A model generated the notes under the pieces. The model did not search any database, was not told the origin of the DNA, and worked only from the letters and a program-made list of their open reading frames with translations. DNA of 64,000 nucleotides, from contig OV884011.1 in assembly GCA_930367205.1 (NCBI GenBank), positions 126,003,910-126,067,909 on the forward strand, written 5' to 3'. Below are positions 1-9,400 of the stretch, one piece after another. Made by a program: the position numbers and the translations under genes. This stretch comes from Acanthosoma haemorrhoidale. Taxonomy: Eukaryota > Arthropoda > Insecta > Hemiptera > Acanthosomatidae. The first letter of the stretch is position 1. Each line of letters opens with the position of its first letter.

Positions 1-64
1 AACTGGGTGATGTGTTTGAGACTTTATTAAGATAATTATTCGTAAGAGGAAAGGAAATACATTT

Positions 65-87
65 ATATATATATATATATATATATA
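65..87. repeat. (TA)n microsatellite
   Basis: About a dozen uninterrupted TA units lie directly against the left arm of the neighbouring foldback repeat. A second TA tract of similar size sits at 516-545. Confidence 0.9.
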
Positions 88-214
88 CTTTTTTTCAACA
101 AAAAGTGTTATTGGCACAGCTATTTATTGAGATGTAAATAACAATAAATAGAATGTTCTGGTAAAATATTGTTTCAACATCTCAATAAATAGCTGTGCCA
201 ATGTTGAAAAAAAG
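88..214. repeat. Foldback (MITE-like) inverted repeat
   Basis: The arms at 88-135 and 177-214 are near-perfect reverse complements (shared core TTGGCACAGCTATTTATTG), separated by about 40 bases. The left arm carries a 10-base insertion (101-110). The transcript would form a long hairpin. No coding capacity. It is most likely a miniature non-autonomous DNA element inserted beside a TA tract; the family is unknown. Confidence 0.7.
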
Positions 215-669
215 TTTAAAACTCCTCTCCTGTAAAGTTATGAAAATGGACATAGTGTTGTATCCCTCCGAGGTACAGATATATATATACAGATGGCTTT
301 AAATTAAACTACAATTATGAAACAATCTTTCAGCATAGATTTCTGGTATGAGTTCATCATTACAGGAACTATTATTAATGATTTAATGTATTTTTATATT
401 TCCTGTCTTTCTGTCAATTACATTTATCATGGAGATGTTGTTAAATAAACCCATTTTGTAAGTTTGTTAAAGTTTTGACATAGCATACTGTATGTTAAAT
501 ACTCCCCCATTAGATATATTAATATATATATATATATATATATATTAAATTAAAATGTTAAAGTAATGCGACTCTTCCTGACATTAGCCTCACTCAAAAA
601 TTATGTTGATAAATAACATCTAAGGAAGAGAGGATGAGTTTTAAGTTTGGTCCATGTTTTACATTTCAG

Positions 670-750
670 CACTCCCTCTTTGGTAGTCCTCCAACAAGTT
701 ATAGTCCACTCTACCCATTGCCATTTCCTCCTGCCAATCAGTACTCTTAA
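670..750 (+). CDS. Possible Pro/Ser/Tyr-rich terminal exon (weak)
   Basis: A good acceptor (TTTACATTTCAG) is followed by a 27-codon open frame (26 residues and a stop). The peptide is rich in proline, serine and tyrosine, ends in NQYS, and reads like the low-complexity tail of a regulatory protein. No upstream exon is visible and it would lie inside the first intron of the opposite-strand mRpL15 gene, so chance is a real alternative. Confidence 0.2.
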   Translation, partial: HSLFGSPPTSYSPLYPLPFPPANQYS

Positions 751-968
751 AGATATTTCACTAGTAAGTTCTCCCAATTTAACTATCTCATAACATCCAT
801 TGAGAAAATTCTCCTCACCTTAGTATTAATACCAATAATAGGATACTGACAATAATTTTGTTTAATATTAGTCTGTCATTTTCCTTGTCAAAACTACAAT
901 AACAAAAAATCACTTAAACTTATTCCTTTATTTCAATCTAATATTTCATATTACTGAAATAAAAATAC

Positions 969-1070
969 CTTTTTTGGAGCTCCACTATTACGTATGTTAG
1001 CTAAACTAATACGAGGCAACACTCTTAACATTTTCAGGGCCTCAAGAGACCCATTTTTAACTGTACTCAT
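969..1070 (-). CDS. mRpL15: Mitochondrial ribosomal protein L15 (uL15m), first coding exon only
   Basis: This protein is a component of the mitochondrial large ribosomal subunit, made in the cytosol and imported. The exon encodes the first 34 residues from the ATG at 1070 to a donor (AAG|GTATTTTT) at 967-968, phase 0. The segment ALKMLRVLPRISLANIRNSG matches the conserved N-terminus of animal MRPL15 (a leucine-rich stretch, then LPR-[VI]-SLAN-x3-N-x-G-x-KK). The basic, acid-poor start is compatible with a mitochondrial targeting sequence. The remaining exons, including the glycine/arginine-rich L15 core, must lie left of position 1. The first intron is therefore at least 968 bases. The call rests on a short segment, but its residue pattern is distinctive. 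Confidence 0.7.
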
Positions 1071-2011
1071 TTTAAATATATTAGAAATAAGAATTAATTA
1101 ACGCACTTTTGAATATTTTTCTAAAGGCCGGCAAATAATGTTAATCAGTAACGATTAAGTTTTATTGGGTCATGTTCACTGATCCATTGAGTATATAACA
1201 TCTATCATTTGATCTGCAAGTGGCTAAATCGACCATCACTAAATACCAGGCCCGTAATTGTTTTTTTCAAAACCCCTTTACTTTCATATATTTTTTAGGA
1301 TTTTCATTATTTCGTATCTGCAATGAATCTACGTCAACTTTAATTGCACTTAGTTCTTCTTATATTTACTGAAGCTATAGGGCCACTCGGGGTAATTGGA
1401 AACTGTTTTTGGCTCTTTTGATCATTTTATGTATTTTTTCACCTATAATGGTCCAAGTACTGGCTTTCATGGGTGTGCTAAATCTGTACATTATATAAAA
1501 CAATGGTTACGAGTTTACTAGAAATTTCTGAATGGTTTTTAAACAGCTGATACCTATTTTCAATTAGCCAGATTTTCAGGGTAAATGAAAACATACATTT
1601 CATCCTAGAAATGAAATAATATTACCGAGCTACGCTAAATTGTTTGTTACGTTATTTAGTGTCTCATCTACTTACTAAAATCATGTTTTAAATTACCTCT
1701 AAGTCCTTTTATCAATTAACTACTATAGAAATGACGATAATAAATAATTTATTCAGGGAAACTGAGAAGAAAAATTTCAGGGAATAGGAATGAGGAGGGT
1801 TAAGAAATTATTGAAAGGTACAATGAAGTTTATTAAACATAATTGAAATACAAGAATCCAAGAATGTAATTATCCCTTTGCAACAAAATTACCATAAGCA
1901 ATGTACAAATCAAACTCAGTTTACTTTGTCGTTTATGCGGTCTGGAAAACAGTCAACTGTTTTTATGCCTTCTTCCTCTGCAGTAGGGAATTTTACTTAG
2001 TCCACATTAAT
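1071..2011. other. Intergenic: mRpL15 promoter side and 3' flank of the next gene
   Basis: No coding exon seen. The mRpL15 5' UTR and promoter should lie just above 1070. On the minus strand, AATAAA (1834 to 1829) is a plausible poly(A) signal for the gene ending at 2012, about 180 bases past its stop. Confidence 0.5.
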
Positions 2012-2265
2012 TTAAAATTTGTCGTTTTCCACTATTTGAAATTTATTTTTGTTGCAATTTGTACTTCGTAATACTGTAACTTCTAACTCTTCTTCATACC
2101 CAGCATCGAGTTGCCAAACATAAGAATAGTGGGACTTTTTCTGGAATCCTCCTGTTATAACTACTAGGACATAAATACCAGGTAATAGAGCTTGGATCGA
2201 AGGTTTAATATAATCGACCTCTTCACAGCCGCTCGTTTCCGTATTCCGTAATACAGCTCCATTAG
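2012..2265 (-). CDS. 3'-terminal exon of an unidentified gene
   Basis: The frame begins after a textbook acceptor (nine T then AG, 2266-2267 on the complement) with a two-base partial codon, runs 83 further codons and stops at 2012. The peptide has a hydrophobic beta-like core (GIYVLVVITGG), then aromatic/acidic and Cys/Asn/Lys-rich parts (YVWQLDAGYEEELEV, CNKNKF). It looks like a real folded C-terminus rather than a chance ORF: long for this AT-rich DNA, with a mixed amino-acid composition. I do not recognise the family. Upstream exons would lie at higher coordinates but were not found; a Gypsy fragment begins 50 bases upstream, so the intron has been invaded or the gene truncated. Confidence 0.5.
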
Positions 2266-2315
2266 CTAAAAAAAAATATATCATTATATTTTATGATACT
2301 ACATATCTTGCAGAA

Positions 2316-3420
2316 TGATTACCACGGATGCCCGTGAATACGCATTGGGGGTGGTTCTCTCGCTGGATCGCGATGGAGGGGAGCAACCAATCGCATACGC
2401 CTTACAAAACCCGAGAGCAGGTATAGCGCGCTAAAACGCGAGTTACTAGGGATCATATGGGTGATAGAACACTTCCCTATGTATTCAGTAGGAAAATTCG
2501 GGTTCAAACGGATCATAAACCCTTCCAATGGGTGGGGAAACTAAAAGAATCTTCAGTGCGGATTACCAGATGGAAGGAGTTCCTCAGTCAATACAACATC
2601 GACATTATTTACAAACCGCGGAAGGAGAACATCTAGGCCGATTGGTTATCCCACTCGTTGGTCGTGAATGCGATTGAAGAGGAGATTCCGGGACCATCAC
2701 GTGACATCCGCCAATTCGTCCAGGTGAGGTCCCCTGGTGAGGAAGGTGAGCGGGAGGGGACTCTAGCCGATGATGTCCCGAGTGACAGTAGTTCAGCAGG
2801 CAAAAGGCCCTCGGACAAAGAGGACGTCGACGCCATCATTAATCACAAGAGGTGCCAGATCATTTGGCTCACCTCAAACTTGGCGAGCTCGTATACCGGA
2901 GAAAAGGGTCCAACAGGGGTAAGGAACTAACGTGGTACTAGCGTCCTTTCCAAGTTGTCGCTCTCCGTGTCACGGTCGAAAGCGTTACTCCCCCGATCAA
3001 ACGGCGGACGGTACATGTAGAACAGTACAAGTTTCCCACGGCGGAGCTGGGGTGCCCCATCGTCAACACATAATGCTGTTGTGCGTCACAGGTGATGGAG
3101 ATCAATTTGAGATACGTGACCTCAGCGTACCTCCCTAGAGGCATATATATTTTTTTTATTGTTGTGTCGTGGTTCATTTTTTTTTGTGTGTCTGCGCCAT
3201 AGTGATTTTAGAAATACCTAGAAGATTTTTTTATTTTCATATTTTAATCATTATCAGAATGATTTTTATTTTTATATCGATACATACCTGGTTATTTCAT
3301 GTTATGAGTTTTTACGGGTTATACGCGTAATTTACGGGTAATGACCGTAGCCGTAGCCTAGGGGAGAGTTTTGGCTAGTGGGAAGACAATGTTAAGCCTA
3401 ATTCCACATGTGTGTGTCCA
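2316..3420 (+). mobile_element. Gypsy-type LTR retrotransposon fragment lacking integrase
   Basis: This is a closely related second copy of the element at 43.06-46.7 kb, collinear with its 44,524-45,079 and 46,097-46,440 parts. It starts inside RNase H (motif TTDAREYALGVVLS), continues through the acidic linker ending near DVDAIIN, then jumps to the integrase C-terminal tail. The missing 1,023 bases correspond to nearly the whole integrase. Stop codons and small indels break every frame. The 3' side fades into AT-rich non-coding DNA near 3,420. GC content is far higher than the surroundings, as in the sister copy. Confidence 0.85.
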
Positions 3421-3575
3421 CCGTGAGTTTGTAATGTACCGTAGCAACTGCCAGTTTATATTATTACCACGCCATAATTAGAGCTAATTAAGATCAATGT
3501 GTGAGCTCCTTTAATAGAATTATGGAGGAAGCTCAATAATTAATAAGCGTATAGTGAAAGAAATTTATTATAGAA

Positions 3576-5345
3576 CAGTAATTTTTTTTTTTTCTTTCAT
3601 AGCCCCTTTAAATTTACTGATAATTATAGATCCTCAGGCGAATCTATTTACAAATTATTTTTGTATTTCCTGTAGCATCGCTACATTATATACAGGTTTT
3701 GTTATTTTATAAAAATTATATAATGAATAAACAAGTATAATGATATACATTATACGTGACTGGACTAAACTGACTAATAAAAGTGATGGGGCTCACCTTT
3801 TTGATCAACCTTAAAACTAACTTACATATTAATTCTTACCCTAATTTTTCCCCGACAGTCTGTTACCATCGATGCGGGAGGGGTGGTGGGGTCATAGTGT
3901 TAAGCACTGGGTTTGTCAGGTGCTGCAACGAGTCAAAAACTTAATGTGTCTCCGGCGGATGAACTTACCCACCGACGGCACACCAAGCAACGGGTGCAGG
4001 TCAGCGTTCTTCAACCTCTCGAGAGTAGGACCCATTCTGGAAATGTTGGAGACATTTGGCTGTATTGTCAGACAAGTGGGTAAATAGTGGGGCACCATAC
4101 AGCAGAGCTGGCTGGAGGACAGATTTATATATCATCAATTTGAGACGAAGCGACAGGTTGGGTGAAGTTAGCAAGTGCGTTAGCCGGTAAGATATTTGTT
4201 GTACCATTGTGGAGATGCCTATCCATTTTTTTACCCAGATAGTGCATTGAGAAAGCTGGTGAGTTCTCATACCCTCCTATGCTATACGATTTTGGCAAGA
4301 ATTTTTTCACCTTTTGGAGAGAGAAGATTACGCAGTCGGTCTTTCCGGCGATTACACTGATGTTTAGCATGCCCAGTCTGTCACTGATAACGTTACAAAC
4401 TGACTCGGCCTGTGTAAGAGCTCTTTGTCCACTCATGCTGCTGCTGTAAACCACAATGTTGTCGGCGAAAGCGATTACAGTAGCTTTCTTATTGTTTGTC
4501 CCAACAATTTCAGGTGTGTACATGCTGAAAAGAACCGGAGACAGAACCACACCTTGAGGAACTCCACAAGTCAGAGGGAATGGGTTAGAGAGGAAATCAC
4601 CCACCCATACCCTCACCAATCTGTTTTCATAACGAAACCAACATGGTATATAGCTGCTCTGGGCATTCCCAGTCACAAAGCTGTCGGCACAGATTCCCGT
4701 GGGACACTGAGATAAAAGCCTGCGTGCAGTCCAACGAGATCATATCAGTTGCTGTATTCTTGTTGATACCGAGGGTGGCTTCCGTCTGTACCTTCACAAG
4801 CGGATGTTCTTTACTCAGATGAGCCTGAAAACCTGTCTGCTCGTACGGAATGATAGCATTTTCCGAACAGAACTCCTTCAGGTAATTCAGTATTATCTTT
4901 TCGAGAATCTTCCCTATGTGAGGGTGGAGACTCTCTCTTGCGCAGTGGGAACAATATAGCTTGTTTTCACGCTGTCGGGAAGTATCGCAACCTGATTCAT
5001 GAATTGTACAGGTTAACGAGTTGGGCAATCCCTCTCCTCGGCAGCTGTTTCAGCAATACCGTTTGCACCCCGTGGCCCCCTGGTGCTCAGTTTCCCTGAC
5101 ACCGGCGAAGAATTGCCTTGAGCTGCTTCGGGGAGGCAAACATATAGTTCTGACCTGTCCTCAGCTGCTGAGGCTCGTGGTAGTTACCTGTTCTAGTGGC
5201 ATTGTCTGCGGTATAGTGTGGTTGGCCAGTATTTTCGCCTGTTCTTCCGATGTGTACAAGATGTCTCCGTCATGAAGACACACACCTGAGTCCTTCTTGG
5301 TAGTGGTCCTAAGGAGTTTCCAGAACTTACATAAATCGCCATAAT
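3576..5345 (-). mobile_element. Jockey-like non-LTR retrotransposon, decayed copy
   Basis: Reading the minus strand from about 5,345, the upstream pol region leads into reverse transcriptase. The segments are KILEKIILNYLKEF at 4,627-5,028, then GVPQGVVLSPVLF and the catalytic box at 4,458-4,469, which reads FADN instead of FADD. The RT continues to about 4,125. The two main frames overlap out of phase and contain stops. A 3' UTR follows with the family tail and an A-tract (T-run on the plus strand near 3,583). The copy is 5'-truncated and inactive, since the second catalytic Asp is Asn and the frame is broken. Confidence 0.85.
4125..5028 (-). pseudogene. Jockey-like reverse transcriptase remnant
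   Basis: Two overlapping frames (4,627-5,028 then 4,125-4,676) carry the fingers and palm of a non-LTR reverse transcriptase. The conserved GVPQG box is intact. The metal-binding Y/FADD is altered to FADN. After about 4,270 the frame is lost again in the thumb region. At least one frameshift near 4,650 separates the halves. Confidence 0.85.
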
Positions 5346-5880
5346 ACTTTCTTTAAAGTAATTCAATATAGTCCTTTATATATTATTTACTGGAAGGGAA
5401 TAATTGAGTTAATCTACTATACATATTTATAATTCTTACTTTGTTCATTTTCTCCATATATAATATTACTTTTGTATTTAATAAAATCTTATTTTCATGG
5501 TTCTTCACATCTTCTAAGATTTATTTCTCAAGCACACTTATTTATATTAATGTCTTATCATCCTAATAGCTAGAAATAATAAGAAAAGAAAGGTAAGATT
5601 ATAGTTTTTGATGATTAATTGGGAATATCTAATAATTACTTTTTTATCTATCTGACCTGGCATACCTTTAATGAATGATGGAGTGGAAAGGTGGGCCAAA
5701 TCAATCGATCCCAATTAAAAATATTTCCGTCTTAGTGTATAATCTTCCTATTAATGTGATACCAATCTTTATTAAGGGGTGAATTAATTATAGTACTTGT
5801 GGCTAAGTAATGGTTAGCTAACATTATAATACCCTTAAGAGCGTGGGGTGGGTACTTTTACGACTCGGATTTTACAGACA

Positions 5881-6459
5881 CGATGGAAGTGGAGCGATTT
5901 CACGCTACCTTTAGCATCTGACTAGTTAATCCGTTTGTCCCAGGTAATAATTCCTAATAAATGTCAGTTTCCAGTGGCAAATTGGATTTAACTTTCTTTA
6001 AAACTTCTCTGGTTTCTTGTATAATTTCTATATTATTAACTTATTCTAGCTTTTGAAAAGACCATTGTACTTAAAAAAATCTACATACAGTAATTATTGA
6101 CGAAATTACAATTAACATAAAATAAAAATCAGTGTTAATTTGTCATATGATGTGGGGGCACATATTTACTCAAATCGCAAGACTAAATGATGCTTATAAA
6201 GTGGGCTTCAATATCTGCGCTTGTACAAAAAGGCGATTTGGCCAATTAGAAAAAAGTCTATATACGTCATCATGTTTGTAGTGACACTAACTTAAACTTC
6301 TTTGTAACGTATTGTCGTTGGCCTAATGAACCTACTTGTTTAATTCCCTGGCAACTTGGGAAGCTGTGAAATGTTATTAAAAGTTGTATGTCTATGTTAA
6401 GTTCAAGTGGCGATACTCGAATCCGTTAATATTAGTGTTACAAACATTTGAATTCTAAA
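5881..6459. other. Intergenic / NC2alpha promoter and 5' UTR
   Basis: No exon seen apart from the untranslated leader expected just before 6460. I could not identify a convincing TATA box or initiator. Confidence 0.4.
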
Positions 6460-9400
6460 ATGCCTAGTAAAAAGAAAAAATATAATACAAGATTTCCCAC
6501 AGTACGTAGTTGTTTTTTAAGTAATTATTTCTGTTTATGTATTATTAAAAATCAATTGATTGATAATTTTCTTTAGGGAAGGATAAAAAAGATAATGCAA
6601 ACAGATGAAGAAGTTGGCAAAGTGGCTCAAGCAGTACCTGTTATAATTTATATCCTTTTTTTCTTCCGAAAAATGTTCATATATGTTGAAATAATATTAA
6701 ACTATAATAATTAATGTATTTAAATTGTTTCCAAACTTTCATAATTATTAAGTTTAACTTATGATGTTTTTGTATATTAGCTTAACCATCTTCAAACTAT
6801 CGACAAAATTTAAAACAGTATTTCAATATTAAATTAAATGTATGAGGCAAATATATTCTTTGGGTCAGATTTTTCCTCTTATGCATGCATTGTGTCCTGT
6901 GCCTGCTTAAGTATCCGTGTTTTGGTAAAATTTCAAGGTATTAATCGATAAGTGGTTTGTGTCATCTCTGCTTTTGCAATGAATTTTTCACACAGGATCG
7001 ACTTATATTTTATCAGGTTAGTGGATAATTTTTTTAGGGTTCCCGCTTAAAATATAGTAATACTAGTGTCAAAGTTTGTAATAATGTTGAAATGCTATTT
7101 TAACAGGAGCACTTCCCTCCAAAACTATTAATTAAATATAAGTTCATATTGTTCACTTAATGTCTAGTAGAAATATAATCCATAGCTACATCATAAATAT
7201 TTTTGTTAGACTGTGTATTATAATTGTCTTATTAGTATTTGTTGATTTATATTTTAAATGAGTTAGTTTTGTTGAGATATGTGTTTTACTGATAAATAAT
7301 ATGGCTAAGATTACTGTGTTTTTTTTATTAACAGTTAGTGATGGGTTTTTTTTCTGTTAAATGCAGTCTAATTACATATCTAAAAAAGTTTTTGTATAAT
7401 CCTTGTTCACTTATATGCAAACATATATTTTAAAATGCAAAACCCAAGCATTTTGATAAGAGAAGAAAATACCATAGTTACTTTAAATGTAGGCAGTAAT
7501 AAGTTAGTTTAAATAAGGCTTTTGTATCTCTGAAATCGTGAAAATAGCTATCAAACTTTGTGGAAATTAAAATTGAGTGAATATTGCCAGTGTTAAGATA
7601 AACAAAAACTACATCAGAAGTTAATTTGTTAGTGTGTGGTAAGCAAAAACTGCTATCGTTGGCTTGTAAATGAGAAATAACTTTGGATTTAGGTTCAATT
7701 AAATATCTGTGACACCATACATCCTTGAGAGGGAGCCGCAGTTAGTAGGGACAAGGAGCTATTGTGGTTGGTGCTTAGCTGTTACTTGTTACCCTAAATT
7801 TGTCTCCTTTTTCGATGTTTAATTTTTTTTTCATAGACCACTTTTAATCATATCTTAACTAAAACATATTCTGTGTAGCCCTAGCGAATAAACATTGGTT
7901 GAATAATTTTTCAGCTGTCGTAGAACACACAAAAAAAATAATATTCAGATGTAAGACGATTGCCCCAAGTGCTTAGAAGTAGAGCCTCTCTGGCATTTAG
8001 TCCGGAAAGATCAAACCATGGAGTTTACCTACCTAGTTGATAATGAACCTATGACCTTCCTAACTGAATAAGAGTTGAGCCATTTATTTAACGTATACCT
8101 CCCTTTATTGGTAATAATCAATTTAAATCAAAATAATACTAAACTTTTTATTTATTACATTGATGACCGGACTCATCAGGTGAACTGATCTTGTGGTTTC
8201 ACATTTAGACTTAAATTTGTTATTATAAAATAAAAAATTTTAAAGCCTTATTTGGAAACATAATTTTAACATCTTATTTCTGATACCAAAGAAATATAAA
8301 TTATTGAGTGCATTTGATTTGGAAGATCATTCTCAAGATGCTGTTGTCAGAAATATTACTGAATTTTCTTTATTTGATGTTACTATGGTTTAATTAAAGG
8401 GATTTATTGGCACTTATCTAGACAAATAAAACCCCCTCCCCCTAGAATTTACTTTTTGTTTTGCTAATTAATATTAATTTTTTTTATCTCCTATGCCAAT
8501 GATCAGGGGTTGTTAATCTGGGATCCATATGTTTGAAGGTTAAAAAAAAAACCATCTTTTTAACGTTTTTAAATAAACATTTTTAACCATAATTATGTAA
8601 TCTGATCATTAAAGCAATGAAAAATAAAAATTATAAATATCTATGAAAATAATATAGAGCACTTAAATGTCATCTTATGTTACCTATAATAGATATTTGT
8701 TATTATCTATTTAAAAATATTGAATATAAGGATGTATTTGTTGGAACATTGACTTAAGGCTGATAAATGAAGGCTGTTAACTTTCTTGGTTAAACTAAGC
8801 TAAAATCCCAACAATTTCATTCACAAATTTATCTATATTGAACCGCTAACTATGAACTCCCAATTCAAAAATATAATTCTGGTGACTAATAAAGAACAAA
8901 AATGGTTAAGAACTACTGTCATAGATGATAATATTAGTGTTTATTTAATTAATCTCCTTTCCTTAACTCATCACACCTCGAACTTTAGAACTTTTTGTGG
9001 AGTCTTTAATAACCAAGACGATGGAGATCACCACCATGAAGAATGCACGGACGTTAAGTCCACATCACATGTATGTATTCCACACTTTTAACAGCTGTAA
9101 TTTTTTTTTTTTTTAATAAGTATACAAAAATTGATCTAATTGTGTGTCATTACTCATCCAGGAAACAGTGTATTTTATCAGAAAGCCGTTTTGATTTCTT
9201 ACGAGACTTAGTTAAAAGTGTGCCTGAAGTGTCTAATTCGGATGATGATTTAGGATCATTCTCAGATAACTCTTCTTCCATTCATCCAACAGCAAGGTAA
9301 TATATTTTAATGTTATTTTTTAGGTCAAAATATATTAAATTTATTTAGTTTATTAAAGTAGAATTATTAAGTTTGATTAGATGTATAAATATTGATTAAA

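Larger units (their letters stand above)
3421..5880. repeat. Dispersed AT-rich repeat, copy A, split by a jockey insertion
   Basis: Two flanking blocks (about 3,421-3,490 and 5,420-5,880) match adjacent parts of one uninterrupted repeat at about 40,678-41,190. Anchors shared with that copy include AATGTACC and CCATAAT on the left, and AAAATCTTATTTTCAT and TATCTATCTGAC on the right. The block between them is the minus-strand jockey copy. No protein is encoded; the repeat may be a solo LTR or DNA-element relic of unknown class. Confidence 0.6.

Noticed and set aside
6632..6649. GT donors at CAA GCA|GTACCT or CCT|GTTATA in NC2alpha exon 2
   Set aside because: Either would remove conserved VPVII residues and neither joins in phase to the next exon. 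The AT-AC junction keeps the histone fold complete.
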